Shown: positions 1 to 11,787, counted from the stretch's first letter. The stretch: DNA of 64,000 nt from Epiperipatus broadwayi (GCA_028023455.1 JAQFVV010000520.1:1-64000), one strand, 5' to 3'. A program made the numbers and translations. The notes: generated by a model from the letters alone, not told the origin.

Positions 1-11
1 CTACATACTAA

Positions 12-1665
12 TGTAACCATTTATTCCGGCATAAACATGTATATATGTGATATACGTTTATTACATATTTTAAACTTAAGTTTTGCTCTTTTATTTAACA
101 GAAATTTATAATATGAACACATATATGTGTGGTTGTTTTTGCGATGCCCTCTAATTACTCACCCAGCATATTTATGAGCATCAATAATGACCTCACATGC
201 CAATCTTACCTACGAACAAATAAGAATTATGCTGGGAGAGAATGAGTATCTATTTCTGGTGGTTAGAGCTTGTACCTCTGGCTAGCTCACTCAGGGGTAG
301 TAGTTGGTGACCATGGGAAAGAGGTGGAGGGAACATATAAAAATGCGCATGTAGCACATGAACGATTCATTTGCTTTCCTACTTTTTGCTTTTTAATATT
401 ATTTTAAGAAATTAACACTAACACACACAATTAAATTTATAATACTAATTAATATTTATTAATATAAAACAAATAATAAAACAAAACCCATAGAATCCCA
501 GAATTGGATATTGGTTTGTGCCCAAATAATTAAGTAACCCACATGTAAATGCACTCGCACAAGTTTATAAATGCAATATACAAAAATACAGATCATAGCT
601 TGAAGACAATTTCAATCAGGCATTGTCTATTAAGGCATATACAGGGTATTATTTCAACATTTTATTCATTTACTTTAACCCTTTTACACATTATTTAAAA
701 GGACGTGCTTTCATTCAAAATAGTTATTATCACTTACAAAAATGTTTGGTTTATCTCACCCAGGTGTAGATTATTAGCTGTACAATTAAAAGATTTCTTT
801 CTTTGGTCAATTTCCATAAGGCAATCAATGGTGTTTGGTGAATGCTGTTCTTTTCATGGTTTGAAGAAGGGCTTCACTTCTACATTTACAGTGATGGTAG
901 TCTCTCCACGGGATGGATGGCATAGCCTGGCCCATTCTGCTCTTCTACCCCAGCCTGTTCATGATTTTTCGATTATAAACTTTTTTCTTTTTACTAACTT
1001 TTTCTTATGATCCTGCTCGTGGCAGTCACAGCTATATATCTCCTTCTCAGTTCTGCTTTTCAACTCTCATTAATCATGCTATTGTTCTTTCTTCTTTAAG
1101 TGAACCACGTGGTTTGCAAAACGAAATCTTTTCAATACTTTTTTTTCTTTGTTTCTCTTATCTAAGCTTAGGAATTTCCAATTTACCTTGCGATCTACAC
1201 TCAACCATTCATTGTCTATTACTTTTAACATTTTATTTTATTAATTAAAATGTCTTTGTCTCAAGATAGTGATCTGCAACTGTTCGGGTCCTTTCTTTGC
1301 AATTAATTAATTTTTTTATAATTTGTGACATTCTTTCTTTAATCGACCATCTTAGAATCTTTCTTTTTAAATTAAAATAACTTTATTTCTTTTTACAAAA
1401 TTATTACATTTATTCACTCATGCAGCAATATAAACACGCGTATAAATAAATATCAGAGCACAAACCATATAATCCCCCATCCCTCTTATATTTCAATCTG
1501 TTTTTATTTAATTACTTAAATATATATGTATGCACTCGCATACAAGACCACAATGGAAAAAAAAAATAATTTACTTAACATTACTTTTGATTTAATTAGA
1601 TATATATGCTTGGTAATATTACCCTCTGACTTAGAACAGGGTTTGAACTCAACCCTGTTGTAATA
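12..1665 (-). repeat. 3' LTR of the Gypsy element
   Basis: Near-identical to 6294-7925. On the plus strand it starts 'tgtaacc', so the element ends in CA. The other end abuts a C-run that is the purine tract on the element strand. Many differences from its partner are C/T or G/A changes at CG dinucleotides, for example within the first 60 bases. An open frame at 705-1010 is antisense to the element and has no recognisable domain. Confidence 0.92.
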
Positions 1666-1675
1666 CCCCCCTTCG
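1666..1675 (-). other. polypurine tract of the Gypsy element
   Basis: The minus strand reads GAAGGGGGG directly before the 3' LTR, the expected place for the plus-strand primer of reverse transcription. Six consecutive G residues are followed by the LTR start. Confidence 0.7.
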
Positions 1676-1742
1676 AAAGCCTTTAAATACTGTTTTAGTA
1701 TTTAAATGGCTCACTCCTAAAACCCCAAAATAATTCTAGTTA

Positions 1743-1940
1743 TTACTCTGATGGTATGGGTTTGAGTGACCAAGCATTATATAATCCCTTTATTTCCTGT
1801 CCAGTGTCTACCCAAAATGCGTGATTTCCCTGACATCTCACAATGGTAAATGGACCCTCATACAAATTACAGAATTTTTTACATATGAACTTCCCTGGCT
1901 CACTTACATGTGATGTCTTTATCAACACCCGATCACCCAC
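1743..1940 (-). pseudogene. integrase C-terminal GPY/F-like module
   Basis: A 65-residue frame containing GDRVLIKT, then YEGPFTIVRC and NAWSLKPIP. This is the beta-barrel module found at the end of many Gypsy integrases (DNA binding). It sits immediately after the catalytic core but in another frame, so a frameshift near 1930 separates them. No chromodomain is visible; the frame ends about 70 bases before the purine tract. Confidence 0.75.
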
Positions 1941-2794
1941 CTGAACCTATGGTATCTCATTGGCATTCTATTCCGCTTCTGGCTTTTTCTTATGAGGTTG
2001 CGATATGCCTGTCTTTGATTACTTTCAGTATCTACTGAGTTTTCCTCACTTCTTGACAAATTATCCGGTATCAATTGAGGAGCATCATGGCTGCAGTGCA
2101 ACCATATAGGAGAGAATCCCGTTGATTCATTTACTGTGCAATTAATATAGTTGAGTATCTCACTAATTTTTCTGACCCAATCTCTATGGTTGGTGGGGAT
2201 GTAAGTTCTGAACAATTTACCCAGCTCGCGCATCACTCGTTCACATGGGTTTGACTGGGGGTTCCGGATGGACATCAGTATATGTCGGATCCCTGATCTC
2301 TGTATCCATCTTTCCCATTCTCCAGATGTAAATGGAGTCCCATGATCATAGAGGATTATCTGGGGTTTCCCCACTAATGGAAAATGTTTTTTTTCTAATA
2401 TGCATATTGTGTTCCTTGTATTTTTTTGAGCTATTGGGTATGCAGCCACGAATTTGGAAAACAAATCATATACCACCAACAAATACTTCTTTTTATTGTA
2501 CGCTGGCAATGGACCATAATAGTTCACTGCTACCATCTCCCATGGTTTCTTTGGTATTATGGATGTCATTGGGGCTGCATAATTTCTGTTTGCTGGTTTG
2601 GCTCTCTGACAAATTTCACATTGGCCAATGACAGCAACTGTTTTAGCATGCATGCTGGGCCAATAAAACCATTTCCTGAGCCAATGTTCAGTCTTCCACA
2701 CCCCATAGTGTCCATACGCTTGGTGGACATGAGTCACCACTGCCTCTGTCATCTGTCTAGGTATGACTGGCCTCCATTCTTCCGGGTCATTCAA
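1922..2794 (-). pseudogene. integrase (zinc-binding and catalytic core)
   Basis: A 290-residue frame. Residues about 20-65 contain the HHCC zinc-binding pattern (THVHQAYGHYG ... CEICQRAK). The catalytic core follows, with VAVNYYGPLP where related integrases have a catalytic Asp (D to N, codon at 2522-2524), then LYDHGTPF (second Asp) and NPCERVMRELG (Glu). Integrase inserts the cDNA into chromosomes; loss of the first acidic residue should inactivate it. Residues after about 270 are out of frame with the C-terminal module at 1743-1940, which overlaps by 19 bases in another frame. Confidence 0.88.
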
Positions 2795-2851
2795 GACTTT
2801 ATATTGAAGTATGGATCCCTCTAATTTACAATGTCCAATACTATGTTCATA

Positions 2852-3451
2852 TCAACCTACAACCTTGGTCTCCCCATCCTCCATGTACTCAATTACCTGT
2901 TTCAATTGAGCGTCTTCTCTCTGGCATTGAGCCAGCTGTTTAAGGTCATTTTCAACCCGATCCATTTCCAAGCTCACACTAGTAATATATAAATTTTCTG
3001 TCTGCAAATGTTGAGATTTTAAAGGTATGGGGTTCCTGCTGAGAATGGCTGCCACTATATTCTCTGAACCCTTGCAATACCTCACTGTATAGTTATATTC
3101 TTGAAGGTATAGACTCCAGCATACTAATTGACTATTGGTTAAGTAACTATGGTTGATGAATTCCAAACTTTTGTGATCAGTGACCACGATGACTTCTGAT
3201 CCTAACAAGAGTGTACGAAGTTTTTGGAAAGCCCAAAAAATTGCTAGAGCTTCCTTTTCAGTTGCCATATAATGGAGTTCAGGTCCCTTGATCAATCGGC
3301 TCAGGAAATACAACACCCCTATCTGACCATCCGCTCGCACTTGTGACACTGTTACTCCCAAACCATACCCACTACTATCCGTCTGCACCACAAATGGCCT
3401 CTCAAAATCAGGAAATGCCAACACTATGTGTTCAATAAATCCTGCCTTCAC
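2852..3451 (-). pseudogene. RNase H domain of the Gypsy element
   Basis: A 199-residue frame with the Gypsy RNase H pattern: PFVVQTDSSGYGLG (first Asp), ATEKEALAIFWAF (Glu) and VVTDHKSLEF (second Asp). It would degrade the RNA strand after reverse transcription. The usual 'ADALSR' end reads as VAAILSR, so the last catalytic Asp appears lost. The frame is separated from the RT thumb by a shift around 3455-3470, and ends in stops before the integrase frame. Confidence 0.85.
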
Positions 3452-3467
3452 CCTTTTGAAGGCTTGT

Positions 3468-4300
3468 TCACTCTTTCCACTTCCACCTTACATCTTTTCT
3501 CAATTGCCTCACCAAGGGTTCCATTTGTTCGGCAAATTGTTCCTGAAACCGGTTGTAAAAGTTGCACATGCCAAGGAAGGACCGTACTTGTTTCCTGGAT
3601 CTGGGTGCTGGAAAGTCTCTAATGGCTGAGACCTTGTCAGGGTGGGGCCTAATACCTTGTACTCCTACCATATGCCCTAGGAACATAACCTCTTCCTGAA
3701 GTAATGTACTTTTTTTAAGTTTATTTTAATCCCCTTTTCCTTGCACTCCTTTAAAAACATTGTTATATGCCCTATATGCTCTTCTATGGTGTCTGATGCC
3801 ACTAACATGTCATCCATGTACATCATGATCATCTCTTTTACTTCAGGGGATAACACCTGATCCAAACATCGTAGCAATCCAGCCCCACTGTTAATCAAGC
3901 CAAATGGCATTCGGTTGAACTAATATGAATAACCCTCATATCAAAATGCAGTATATTTACAGTCATCTGGGTGTAGCTTGATCTACCAATAACTAGCAGT
4001 CAAGTCAAATGTTGAAAATATTTTTTCCCCTTGAATCTTCCCAGAAGTTCCTGTATGGGTGGTGGAACATTGCTATCGGGAACGTATATTTTGTTCAGTT
4101 GTCTTGCATCGAGGCACAGCCTGATTGTACCATCTCTCTTCCTCACGACCACCAACGGGTTGCAGTAAGCTGATGAGCATTTTGAAACAATGCCCATTCC
4201 ATCATCTGGTCTATTTGCTTTTTCACTTCGGTTCGATATTTATAAGGAACAGGGTATGACCTGGCTTTAAATGGTTGGTTTTCATTTACTCTCATTTTTT
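3468..4300 (-). pseudogene. reverse transcriptase domain, frameshifted
   Basis: Three open pieces together cover an RT domain. The fingers start near 4300 with a segment rich in PFKARSYPVPYKYR. The 4000-4197 frame carries the RDGTIRLCLDARQLN block. The 3677-3910 frame carries MPFGL and the catalytic YMDD (3809-3820). The 3468-3686 frame carries the thumb (FLGM, NFYNRF). Breaks seen: a frameshift near 4195, another near 4005, a TAG after the 'SYW' position near 3985, a TAG near 3918 before 'FNRMPFGL', and a shift near 3690. The polymerase active site is intact but the domain cannot be made as one chain. Confidence 0.9.
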
Positions 4301-4479
4301 TCCAGTTTGTCAGAGAAAACTTGTTGGTATTCTTGCAATGTTTGCATCAATGTGCTTTCCCAACTTCCCGTGGCCATCTTTGCCTCTCGTACCCTTTCCA
4401 TAATGATATGTACGGTCTCCCACCGTGCACTATGCCCCGACTGACCTATATAAACCCTCACTCAGAAATTTAACTACCT

Positions 4480-4840
4480 TCCCTTTACATGTGACTTGCC
4501 TGCCTTCATAATCCAAAGGGCATTTATATTTATGCAAAAAATCTGACCCTAACAAAATGTCGCATATCAAGTCTTTCATTATCAAAAAGACATGCAGACA
4601 GCTTTCTCCATCAATTTTAATATCTAGCCATATTTGTTTGGACTCAATCTTGGCTTTTCAGTTATTGGCCACTGTTACATGAACTGCTTTCAATGGTAGT
4701 GTAGGTATATCCAATTGTTCTTTCCCAATTCTGTGGCTTTGTCTTTCTGCTATCACCGAAACCTGACTACCCGAATCCAAATGGGCCTCCATCTCGATTT
4801 GATTCACTGTTGTGTGAATTTTGGGGCATGTCTGACATGC
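4480..4840 (-). pseudogene. retropepsin-like protease, interrupted
   Basis: The active-site motif AHLDSGSQVSVIAE lies at residues 228-241 of the 4658-5467 frame (DSG in place of the commoner DTG). After an in-frame TGA at 4655-4657 the same frame continues with ICDILLGSDFL, the second conserved block of aspartic proteases of LTR elements. The protease would cut Gag-Pol into mature proteins. The stop between the two halves disables it in this copy unless read through. The stretch 4300-4480 is the degraded linker to RT. Confidence 0.75.
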
Positions 4841-5467
4841 ATAATCTGGGACTCTGTCTTTCCATAAACACACTAAATTTCCTATTTCCCTTTTCTCTTG
4901 TCCATATCCTTTTCTTATTCCATGAATTCCTGTCTGCTCTCCCGAATTCAATCCTTGCTCATAAAATTGCCTCATCTGTTTACTTACTTCTACCTGACTT
5001 AATAGTCTATCTACCACCTTCACTGTTTTCTCCCTCCTTATTTCTATCATCCAGCTGATTTCCTCCAGTAGATTTCTGCATACTATTCTTAGAATCTGTT
5101 TTTCAGACAGTCTGCATGCTTCTAGTGTCTTTAGCATGGCCACCTGTCTCCTGAAAAAATGCACATATTCTTCTCCACTATGTTCTTGAAACTTCTCTTT
5201 CATTAATTGTACTATAATGTGCTCTTGCAGCTTTTCCCTCCAGAAGGCCTGCTTCAAACCCTTTTTATAATCTGGGAATGTCTGCAGCTGGTGTAAAAGT
5301 GAATTCCACCTAGCCTCAGCATATCCTTCAAGGTGGTGGCATGCTATTATTACTTTATCTTTCTCTGGTATACCATGGATATCAAAATATCTTTGTAGGC
5401 TTTTAATATGCTCTATTGTCCACTCCCCCTTTTCCACTCTGTACGTTTTTATTTTCACCCCTTCCAT
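4841..5467 (-). pseudogene. Gag (capsid-like) region of the Gypsy element
   Basis: First part of a 269-residue open frame (4658-5467). It has the retrotransposon Gag signature HHLEGYAEARW at residues 44-54, followed by a helical stretch with EEYVHFFRRQVAML around residues 99-112. Gag would form the element's particle in the cytoplasm. The frame is short at the N-terminus: an in-frame TAA lies just upstream of the chosen ATG, and the related Gag at 27756 has about 110 more N-terminal residues. No CCHC zinc knuckle is evident, only scattered cysteines near residues 195-212. The frame runs straight into the protease without a stop. Called a pseudogene because the N-terminus is lost and pol is broken. 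Confidence 0.8.
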
Positions 5468-5484
5468 CTGACTCCCTTTTTAGA

Positions 5485-6274
5485 AATTATATTTCTATTT
5501 CTATATCAGATGCACCAGACCTTCTCTCCTTCCCCGAAGACTGTGTCCTCTGTCTAATTATTCTATCTAGCCCTTTTCAACCATATTTCTTAATCTCTTT
5601 CTTTCTATTTTTCACCAAGATGATTAGTATTTCCTTGTTACTTTGCCTATCAAACCAAAATATTAACTTGTTCAAGTGAATCCGTAGATTTTTAGCAGTA
5701 GCAGTATTTTATAATATACCCTTTTATGGGTAAAACTGTTCCGCAAATATCAATTTCCCAATCACATACACATATATAAAATTGATCAAAAAAAATTCAT
5801 ATGTATTGTTTAGATGTATATATATACAAGTTCATATATAACGTAGTCAATATACTGCTTTCTAAAATTGATCACTCTTAATTATATCAAATAAAAAGTT
5901 ACGAAAGTTTTTTATTTATTCACTTTTGTAAATGTCAAAGCAGTTAAATGTTTAACACAATAAGAAAACTCTTAAAGAGAAAATAAAACTCGCATATATA
6001 ATATTATTTTTCTTCGAATCAAACAACAAAATTTTCACAGACTGTTCAATACATATATATATTAAAATATTAATTCGAATGCGATTTTGACCTAATTAAT
6101 TTTTATACAGACAAAATAAACTACCAGCAATAATTCGTCTACACACACTATATTTTATAGCTCTTATACTGTATTTCTTTCCTTTAAAAAAAAACATATA
6201 AAGCAACTTCGTAGTAGACTGTCTTATCTAACTTATATTCTATCCCCCTCCCCTACTTTCCACTCTTCAACAGC
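5485..6274 (-). other. 5' leader of the Gypsy element, with degraded gag N-terminus
   Basis: Between the primer-binding site and the first long frame are about 800 bases without an open frame. Near 5500-5680 the minus strand reads as a K/E-rich but stop-filled segment. That fits a lost charged N-terminal part of Gag like the one preserved in the gag-only element at 27756. Nothing else is seen here. Confidence 0.5.
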
Positions 6275-6292
6275 TCCTTCGTTGGTGCACCA
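6275..6292 (-). other. primer-binding site of the Gypsy element
   Basis: On the minus strand, one base after the LTR end, the sequence is TGGTGCACCAACGAAGGA. It begins with TGG, as a site complementary to a tRNA 3'-CCA end must. I could not assign it to a specific tRNA. It resembles the site of the second LTR element at 27335. Confidence 0.75.
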
Positions 6293-6293
6293 T

Positions 6294-7925
6294 TGTAACC
6301 GTTTATTCTGGCGTAAACACGTATATATGTGATATACATTTATTACGTATTTTAAACTTAAGTTTTGCTCTTTTATTTAACAGAAATTTATAATATGAAT
6401 GCATATGTGTGTGGTTGGTTTTGCGATGTCCTCTAATTACTCGCCCAGCATATTTATGAGCATCAATAATGACCTCATGCGCCAATCTTACCTACGAATA
6501 AATAAGAATTATGCTGGGAGAGAATGAGTATCTATTTCTGGTGGTTAGAGCTTGTACCTCTGGCTAGCTCACTCAGGGGTAGTAGTTGGTGACCATGGGA
6601 AAGACATGGAGGGAACATATAAAAATGCACATGTAGCACATGAACGATTCATTTGCTTTCCTACTTTTTGCTTTTTAATATTATTTTAAGAAATTAACAC
6701 TAACACGCACAATTAAATTTATAATACTAATTAATATTTATTAATATAAAACAAATAATAAAACAAAACCCATAGAATCCCAGAATTGGATATTGGTTTG
6801 TGCCCAAATAATTAAGTAACCCGCATGTAAATGCACTCGCACAAGTTTATAAATGCAATATACAAAAATACAGATCATAGCTTGAAGACAATTTCAATCA
6901 GGCATTGTCTATTAAGGCGTATACAGGGTATTATTTCAACATTTTATTCATTTACTTTAATCCTTTTACGCATTATTTAATAGGACGTGCTTTCATTCAA
7001 AATAGTTATTATCACTTATGAAAATGTTTGGTTTATCTCACCCGGTGTAGATTATTAGCTGTATGATTAAAAGATTTCTTTCTTTGGTCAATTTCCATAA
7101 GGTAATCAATGGCATCCGGTGAATGCTGTTCTTTTCATGGTTTGAAGAAGGGCTTCACTTCTACATTTACAGTGATGGTAGTCTCTCCACGGGATGGATG
7201 GCATAGCCTGGCTCATTCTGCTCTTCTACCCCAACCTGTTCATGATTTTTCGATTATAAACTTTTTTCTGTTTACTAACTTTTTCTTATGATCCTGCTCG
7301 TGGCAGTCACAGCTATATATCTCCTTCTCAGTTCTGCTTTTCAACTCTCATTAATCATGCTATTGTTCTTTCTTCTTTAATTGAACCATGTGGTTTGCGA
7401 AATGAAAATCTTTTCAATACTTTTTTTTTCTTTGTTTCTCTTATCTAAGCTTAGCATTTGACCATTCATTGTCTATTACTTTTAACATTTTATTTTATTA
7501 ATTAAAATGTATTTGTCTCAAGATAGTGATCTGCAACTGTTCGGGTCCTTTCTTTGCAATTAATTAATTTTTTTTATAATTTGTGACATTCTTCCTTTAA
7601 TTGACCATCTTGGAATCTTTCTTTTTAAATTAAAATAACTTTATTTCTTTTTACGAAATTATTACATTTATTCACTCATGCAGCAATATAAACATGCGTT
7701 TAAATAAATATCAGAGCACAAACCATATAATCCCCCATCCCTCTTATATTTATATTTCAATCTGTTTTTATTTAATTACTTAAATATATATGTATGCACT
7801 TGCATACAAAACCACAACGAAAAAAAAAAAAATTTACTTAACATTACTTTTGATTTAATTAGATATATATGCTCAGTAATATTACCCTCTGACTTAGAAC
7901 AGGGTTTGAACTCAGCCCTGTTATA
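6294..7925 (-). repeat. 5' LTR of the Gypsy element
   Basis: Partner of 12-1665 with a few short indels (for example around 7460, where about 30 bases present in the other copy are missing). As the element reads leftwards, this LTR should hold its promoter and transcription start. I could not pick a convincing TATA box on the minus strand. The frame at 7109-7291 matches part of the one in the other LTR only because the LTRs are duplicates. Confidence 0.92.
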
Positions 7926-8130
7926 CTAATCAACAGAGGAAAATATTTCTATTGCAATGATTGTTTGATGGCTTGTACAGAGAGACTAGTGAGTGCTTTA
8001 TTGTGTTACAAGTTTACTGGGGTTATATTGAATTTATTTTATTTATGAGCAATTGTGGTACTTTTGTGTAATTTATTATATTTTTATAATAGCATTAAAA
8101 AATAAAATAAAAGAAAATATGACAGTGTTT

Positions 8131-8546
8131 TCCTGAAGTTTGTGATGATGGTGTTTTAGTTGTATTTATATATTGAACTATTTCCTTCATCTAATATGAG
8201 TATTGAATGTCTTTAGAAAAATTTAAGTTTATTTAAATATTCCAAATACATTCAACTATTAGTAATAGCACACAAGTGTATATGTACAATATTTGAAAAG
8301 GTATTCTCCCCTCTTTTCAGGTATTTTCGGACTGATTAGTGGCAGTACTGACATTGGAATCAAATCTGAAACCTTAGATTCTTGAATAATTAAATTCCAA
8401 ATAATGCTCTAACTGACTGAGCTATCCTACCAACAGTCAGTAAAATTTTCATATACTTATCTATAAGGTTCCTCCTGTTTATCCACATTTTCCTAAGAAT
8501 AAACTTGATTTGTAGTTTCCATACATTATGTATAGTCACCTTATGT
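8131..8546 (-). repeat. tRNA-derived SINE, copy 1
   Basis: On the minus strand an about 120-base leader is followed by a tRNA-like head with an A-box-like 'tagctcagtcagttagagc' and a B-box-like 'ggtttcagatttgattcc', then a body and an AT-rich tail. The same unit occurs at 11788-12180, 32180-32478 and 32507-32900. The head would act as an internal RNA polymerase III promoter. It does not fold as a functional tRNA gene by eye. Confidence 0.8.
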
Positions 8547-8816
8547 TCACTTACGGTATTGTTTCTCATTGTTAGGTGAAAAAGCACTTGCAAGAATATG
8601 AACTGATGATTACAAAAAGAAAACAGATATGTATAAGGTAGTAGACCATGTAGGTACAAAAATACAATATTATTGGATAGAGATGAAAAAGTACAAAGAA
8701 GGAAATTTAAAGAAGCTGCTCATATGTAAAACAGATATTACTGTCCTCCTAGCTGTTTCACCTTTATGTCTCCACAGACACATCTATGCCAGTTTTAAAC
8801 ACTCTTTAGTACAGGT

Positions 8817-8975
8817 GTATATGTATCCATGCAGTGATATATGCCTTTGCAAAGCTGTATATGTGTTTACACAGTTATATATATATCCACACAGTGATAT
8901 ATTCATCTATACAGTTATATATGTAATCGCAGTTTTATATGCCTTCAAACAGTTATATGGTTATTGTCACACATA
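8817..8975 (+). repeat. degenerate tandem repeat, about 24-bp period
   Basis: Repeats of the theme 'cagttatatatgtatccaca' with drift. They make the open frame at 8629-8988 look like an 8-residue Y/V-rich repeat, but no protein family is recognised, so I treat it as a decayed minisatellite. Confidence 0.6.
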
Positions 8976-9255
8976 CAAGCACCTATAAATGACTGTAATA
9001 TTAATTTTTGTATAGATATATTGCGCATTTATATTTTGTTTAATAAATAATATATTGTATAAAAGTTATTTTATTTAGAAAATGTAGCTAAATAATCTTT
9101 AGCAAGTTTGATTTAAATGACATATAAATTAAATGCGAAATTCACAGATTGGTAACAAAACAATTTAGAATAATTCTTAAGTAAGATCAAATGGTTCCTG
9201 AGTTATTAACATTGTTCTAAAGCTCATTACGATTGTAATGAATTTCTTTTTCCAG

Positions 9256-9359
9256 ATCAGGCCAGTAAAGGTTTTGGCAATAAAATAAAAAAAGATCAGA
9301 GTCAAAAGAAACCGCCTGCTGTAAAACTTAGAGGAAGTTTGAATTCTGGTTTAAAATAG
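9256..9359 (+). CDS. possible terminal coding exon (unidentified gene)
   Basis: A pyrimidine-rich tract ending 'tttctttttccag' (AG at 9254-9255) is followed by an open stretch to TAG at 9357-9359. Read in phase 2 it encodes about 34 residues with a basic, polar C-terminus (ends SLNSGLK). Base composition is less AT-rich than its surroundings, and an AATAAA lies downstream near 9544. I do not recognise the protein. It could be the last exon of a host gene whose other exons lie outside the window, or chance. Confidence 0.35.
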
Positions 9360-10065
9360 ATAGTCGCTGGTTTTTGATCTGGGAAATATAAATATTGCAG
9401 ATTTTTTAAGTTAAGACTTATTCTTTAGCTTGCTTTCCTGTAAATTATTGTGAAGTCCAAATTTCCAAGATGATCGAGTAAAATAAAATATTTACTTGCT
9501 CTTGGGCCAGGATGGTGCTCTCAGTTCCTCCAAACATACCTATGAATAAACTTTTCAGCAACCTGCATGAAGGCAGAATATGAAGAAACTTAAAACCTAT
9601 CTGAAAAGAAATGCCACTTAAAACTATGCTACTGGTTGAAGCCCTGTTCCAGCTACTATCATTGATATACACTTCAAGTCCAACCAAGGAGGCAGTGATG
9701 GTAATAATTTTAAAAACTGCAGTCTATGAACTTTAATCTATAAAATCTAAGCTAGCTTTAACACTTTAAAAAGAACGTTCTATCTAAATTATCAAACTCT
9801 TTAATTTTTACCCTATTATAAAAAGAAACTCTGTAGATCTGTGTAACTTTATATATATTGTAAAAGAAAAAAAAATCACTTACTTTAATTTTATAAACTG
9901 CTGAAATCTTTTATAAATTAAAAGATTTCATATTTTTTTATACTCATTAAATGTCCAAAATTTATTCTCTTCAATTCTTACAAACTAACGGTCTTGCCTA
10001 ACTTTAATATTTTTTTTATATTTGTTTAAATACATTTTGTTTATGTTTAATATGAGATAATATGC
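9360..10065. other. AT-rich stretch, nothing recognised
   Basis: If the exon at 9256-9359 is real this would start with its 3' UTR. A frame at 9445-9687 on the minus strand has no recognisable family. No repeats were identified. Confidence 0.4.
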
Positions 10066-10067
10066 TC

Positions 10068-10240
10068 ATATTTCGAAACAATGAAACTAGTTAAGTAATT
10101 TATAAAGGAGATAATTGTAATCTTCACTTTAAACATTTAAAAGCATTATTTGTTTTATTGAATCATTGTTTCGAAATTATAATATTGATGATAAGCAAAC
10201 GCGCTAACCGCTCATTGTCATCAGGGTTATATATATATAT
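10068..10240. repeat. short inverted repeat and tRNA-like fragment
   Basis: Arms 'tttcgaaacaatga' near 10073 and 'tcattgtttcgaaa' near 10165 form an imperfect hairpin. Just right of it the minus strand reads 'gagcggttagcgcgtttgc', like an A-box region of a decayed SINE. Confidence 0.35.
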
Positions 10241-11787
10241 TGTAAAATTGTATTTTTCAAGGTTTGCTTAACCGATTTTATATTATAACTTTTAATATCT
10301 ATTAGTTAAAAAGGGATATACTACCTAGAGATGATAAAGTATGTTTGCTAATGTTTATTTTAAAGTCCAATCAAATATACTTTCCCTCCTTAATTATGAA
10401 TATTTATATGCAGATTCAGGATATTAACTAGATTATTTATTATATAGTTTTATTAGCATACTTATAATGCTAATTTTAAGAACTGTGTTGAATTAGCTTG
10501 ACAGATAAAAGCTATCTGTTTTAGGCGCAATTAATTATATGCATACTTATTGCTCTATATATATTGTGTGCATTGCGGGTGTGTCTTTATATAATATACT
10601 TATATGTGTTACGTTTTGCTGCATCTTACATGGGTTCACGTAGCAAACTGCCCCATTATTTAGTTTGGGTATGGCTATCTTTATTAGAACTGGAGCATGT
10701 GGACCCAGATTTTTCCTAAAGCCAATCCGAGTTCCTGAACTTATATGTTCATATATCAATAGCAGCAAACCGTCGGTCTCAGAGCAAACTGAGCATTTGA
10801 TGCTGAAGCTCTTGATTAATCACTCACTCACACTGCAAGTTTATTCTTTAATATTTTATATAGCGCCATAGCACATATATGTGAATCTAAGAGTAACCAG
10901 TTCTTTTTCCCATATTAATTAATCATTCAGCTTTAGACTGGAGTTTGAATCTGAATTATCAGGTTGAATCTGCATGACACTGTGCTTATTTAGTTGCTCA
11001 TTTAATTAGTATATATAACAGCCATTAAAACTGGCTGTACTCATCATCATCTCTACTAAAGTATCAACTTATAACTTAAGCAAATCAAAATCATAAGATG
11101 AGCATATTAAATGATTAGGCATGACTTCGACAACTCTCACACATAAGTATTGTAATATGTTTAAAAGGGAACAGATGTACTTGATAACAGTCCCATCCAT
11201 TGTAAAATGCTTGCTGTATTGAATGCCTTGTTGAATAGTGTACAATCCTTGCCATTATGATATTTTATGTTAGATCATTTGTTATTATTTTAATAAACCT
11301 TTTTAAATATAAACTGTTGTATATCTCTCTTGATCAGATTCTAGTTCAAACCGATCCACAGTATCTTATCCAATCCATAATATTTTGTCCAATCCACACT
11401 ATATTATCATTACTCCAATTTCTTTAAGATTTTATATGTTATATGTGTATATCTCTGTAGTTAAAATTAATAGAGTGTTAAGTGCTATATATCACCCATG
11501 TAGTTAGGTTAGTAGTGACCTTAAGTCTCATGTTTCTACCTGTTCTATGTCAGCTCACGGTTAAATGAGGACTGAGTGTAGCCTCAGAAACGTCGCTCAT
11601 AAGGGGTTAAATTTGGAGTACTGGCAGATGAGTTGAAGTTTGGTCGGATTAGAGGTCTCAACCACCCCACTCTGGTCAGCTTTGGTGTATTTTGCTTGGG
11701 CTCTGGATTTTGTTGCAAGAGTGTATAAATCTGCCCATTATATATGATAATGGCAAAAAAAATCCCATAAATTAACCTAGTGTAAAT
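10241..11787. other. AT-rich stretch, nothing firm recognised
   Basis: Includes somewhat GC-richer patches (10600-10870 and 11500-11720) that could be decayed LTRs, but I found no partner copy, no coding domain and no complete regulatory signal. Confidence 0.35.

Larger units (their letters stand above)
12..7925 (-). mobile_element. Gypsy-type LTR retrotransposon, degenerate
   Basis: Two direct repeats of about 1.64 kb (12-1665 and 6294-7925) flank a 4.6-kb interior whose coding regions all read on the minus strand in the order gag, protease, RT, RNase H, integrase. Integrase after RNase H is the Gypsy/Metaviridae order. The flanks carry the same 4 bases 'ctaa' at 8-11 and 7926-7929 (the match extends to 'atactaa' if the end is placed differently), read as the target duplication. 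A primer-binding site follows the 5' LTR (6275-6292) and a purine tract precedes the 3' LTR. Several frameshifts and stops mean this copy is not autonomous. Ends are exact to within a few bases. Confidence 0.93.

Noticed and set aside
705-1010. 101-residue frame repeated in part at 7109-7291
   Set aside because: It is antisense inside the duplicated LTRs. The match between copies is explained by LTR identity and no domain is recognisable.
8629-8988. 119-residue frame rich in Y, V and C
   Set aside because: Its second half is a decayed 24-bp tandem repeat and the first half has no domain.
11555-11612. Hammerhead-like string 'actgagtgtagcctcagaaacgtcgc'-type region
   Set aside because: The core reads CTGAGTG instead of CTGANGA, and there is no loop for stem III.
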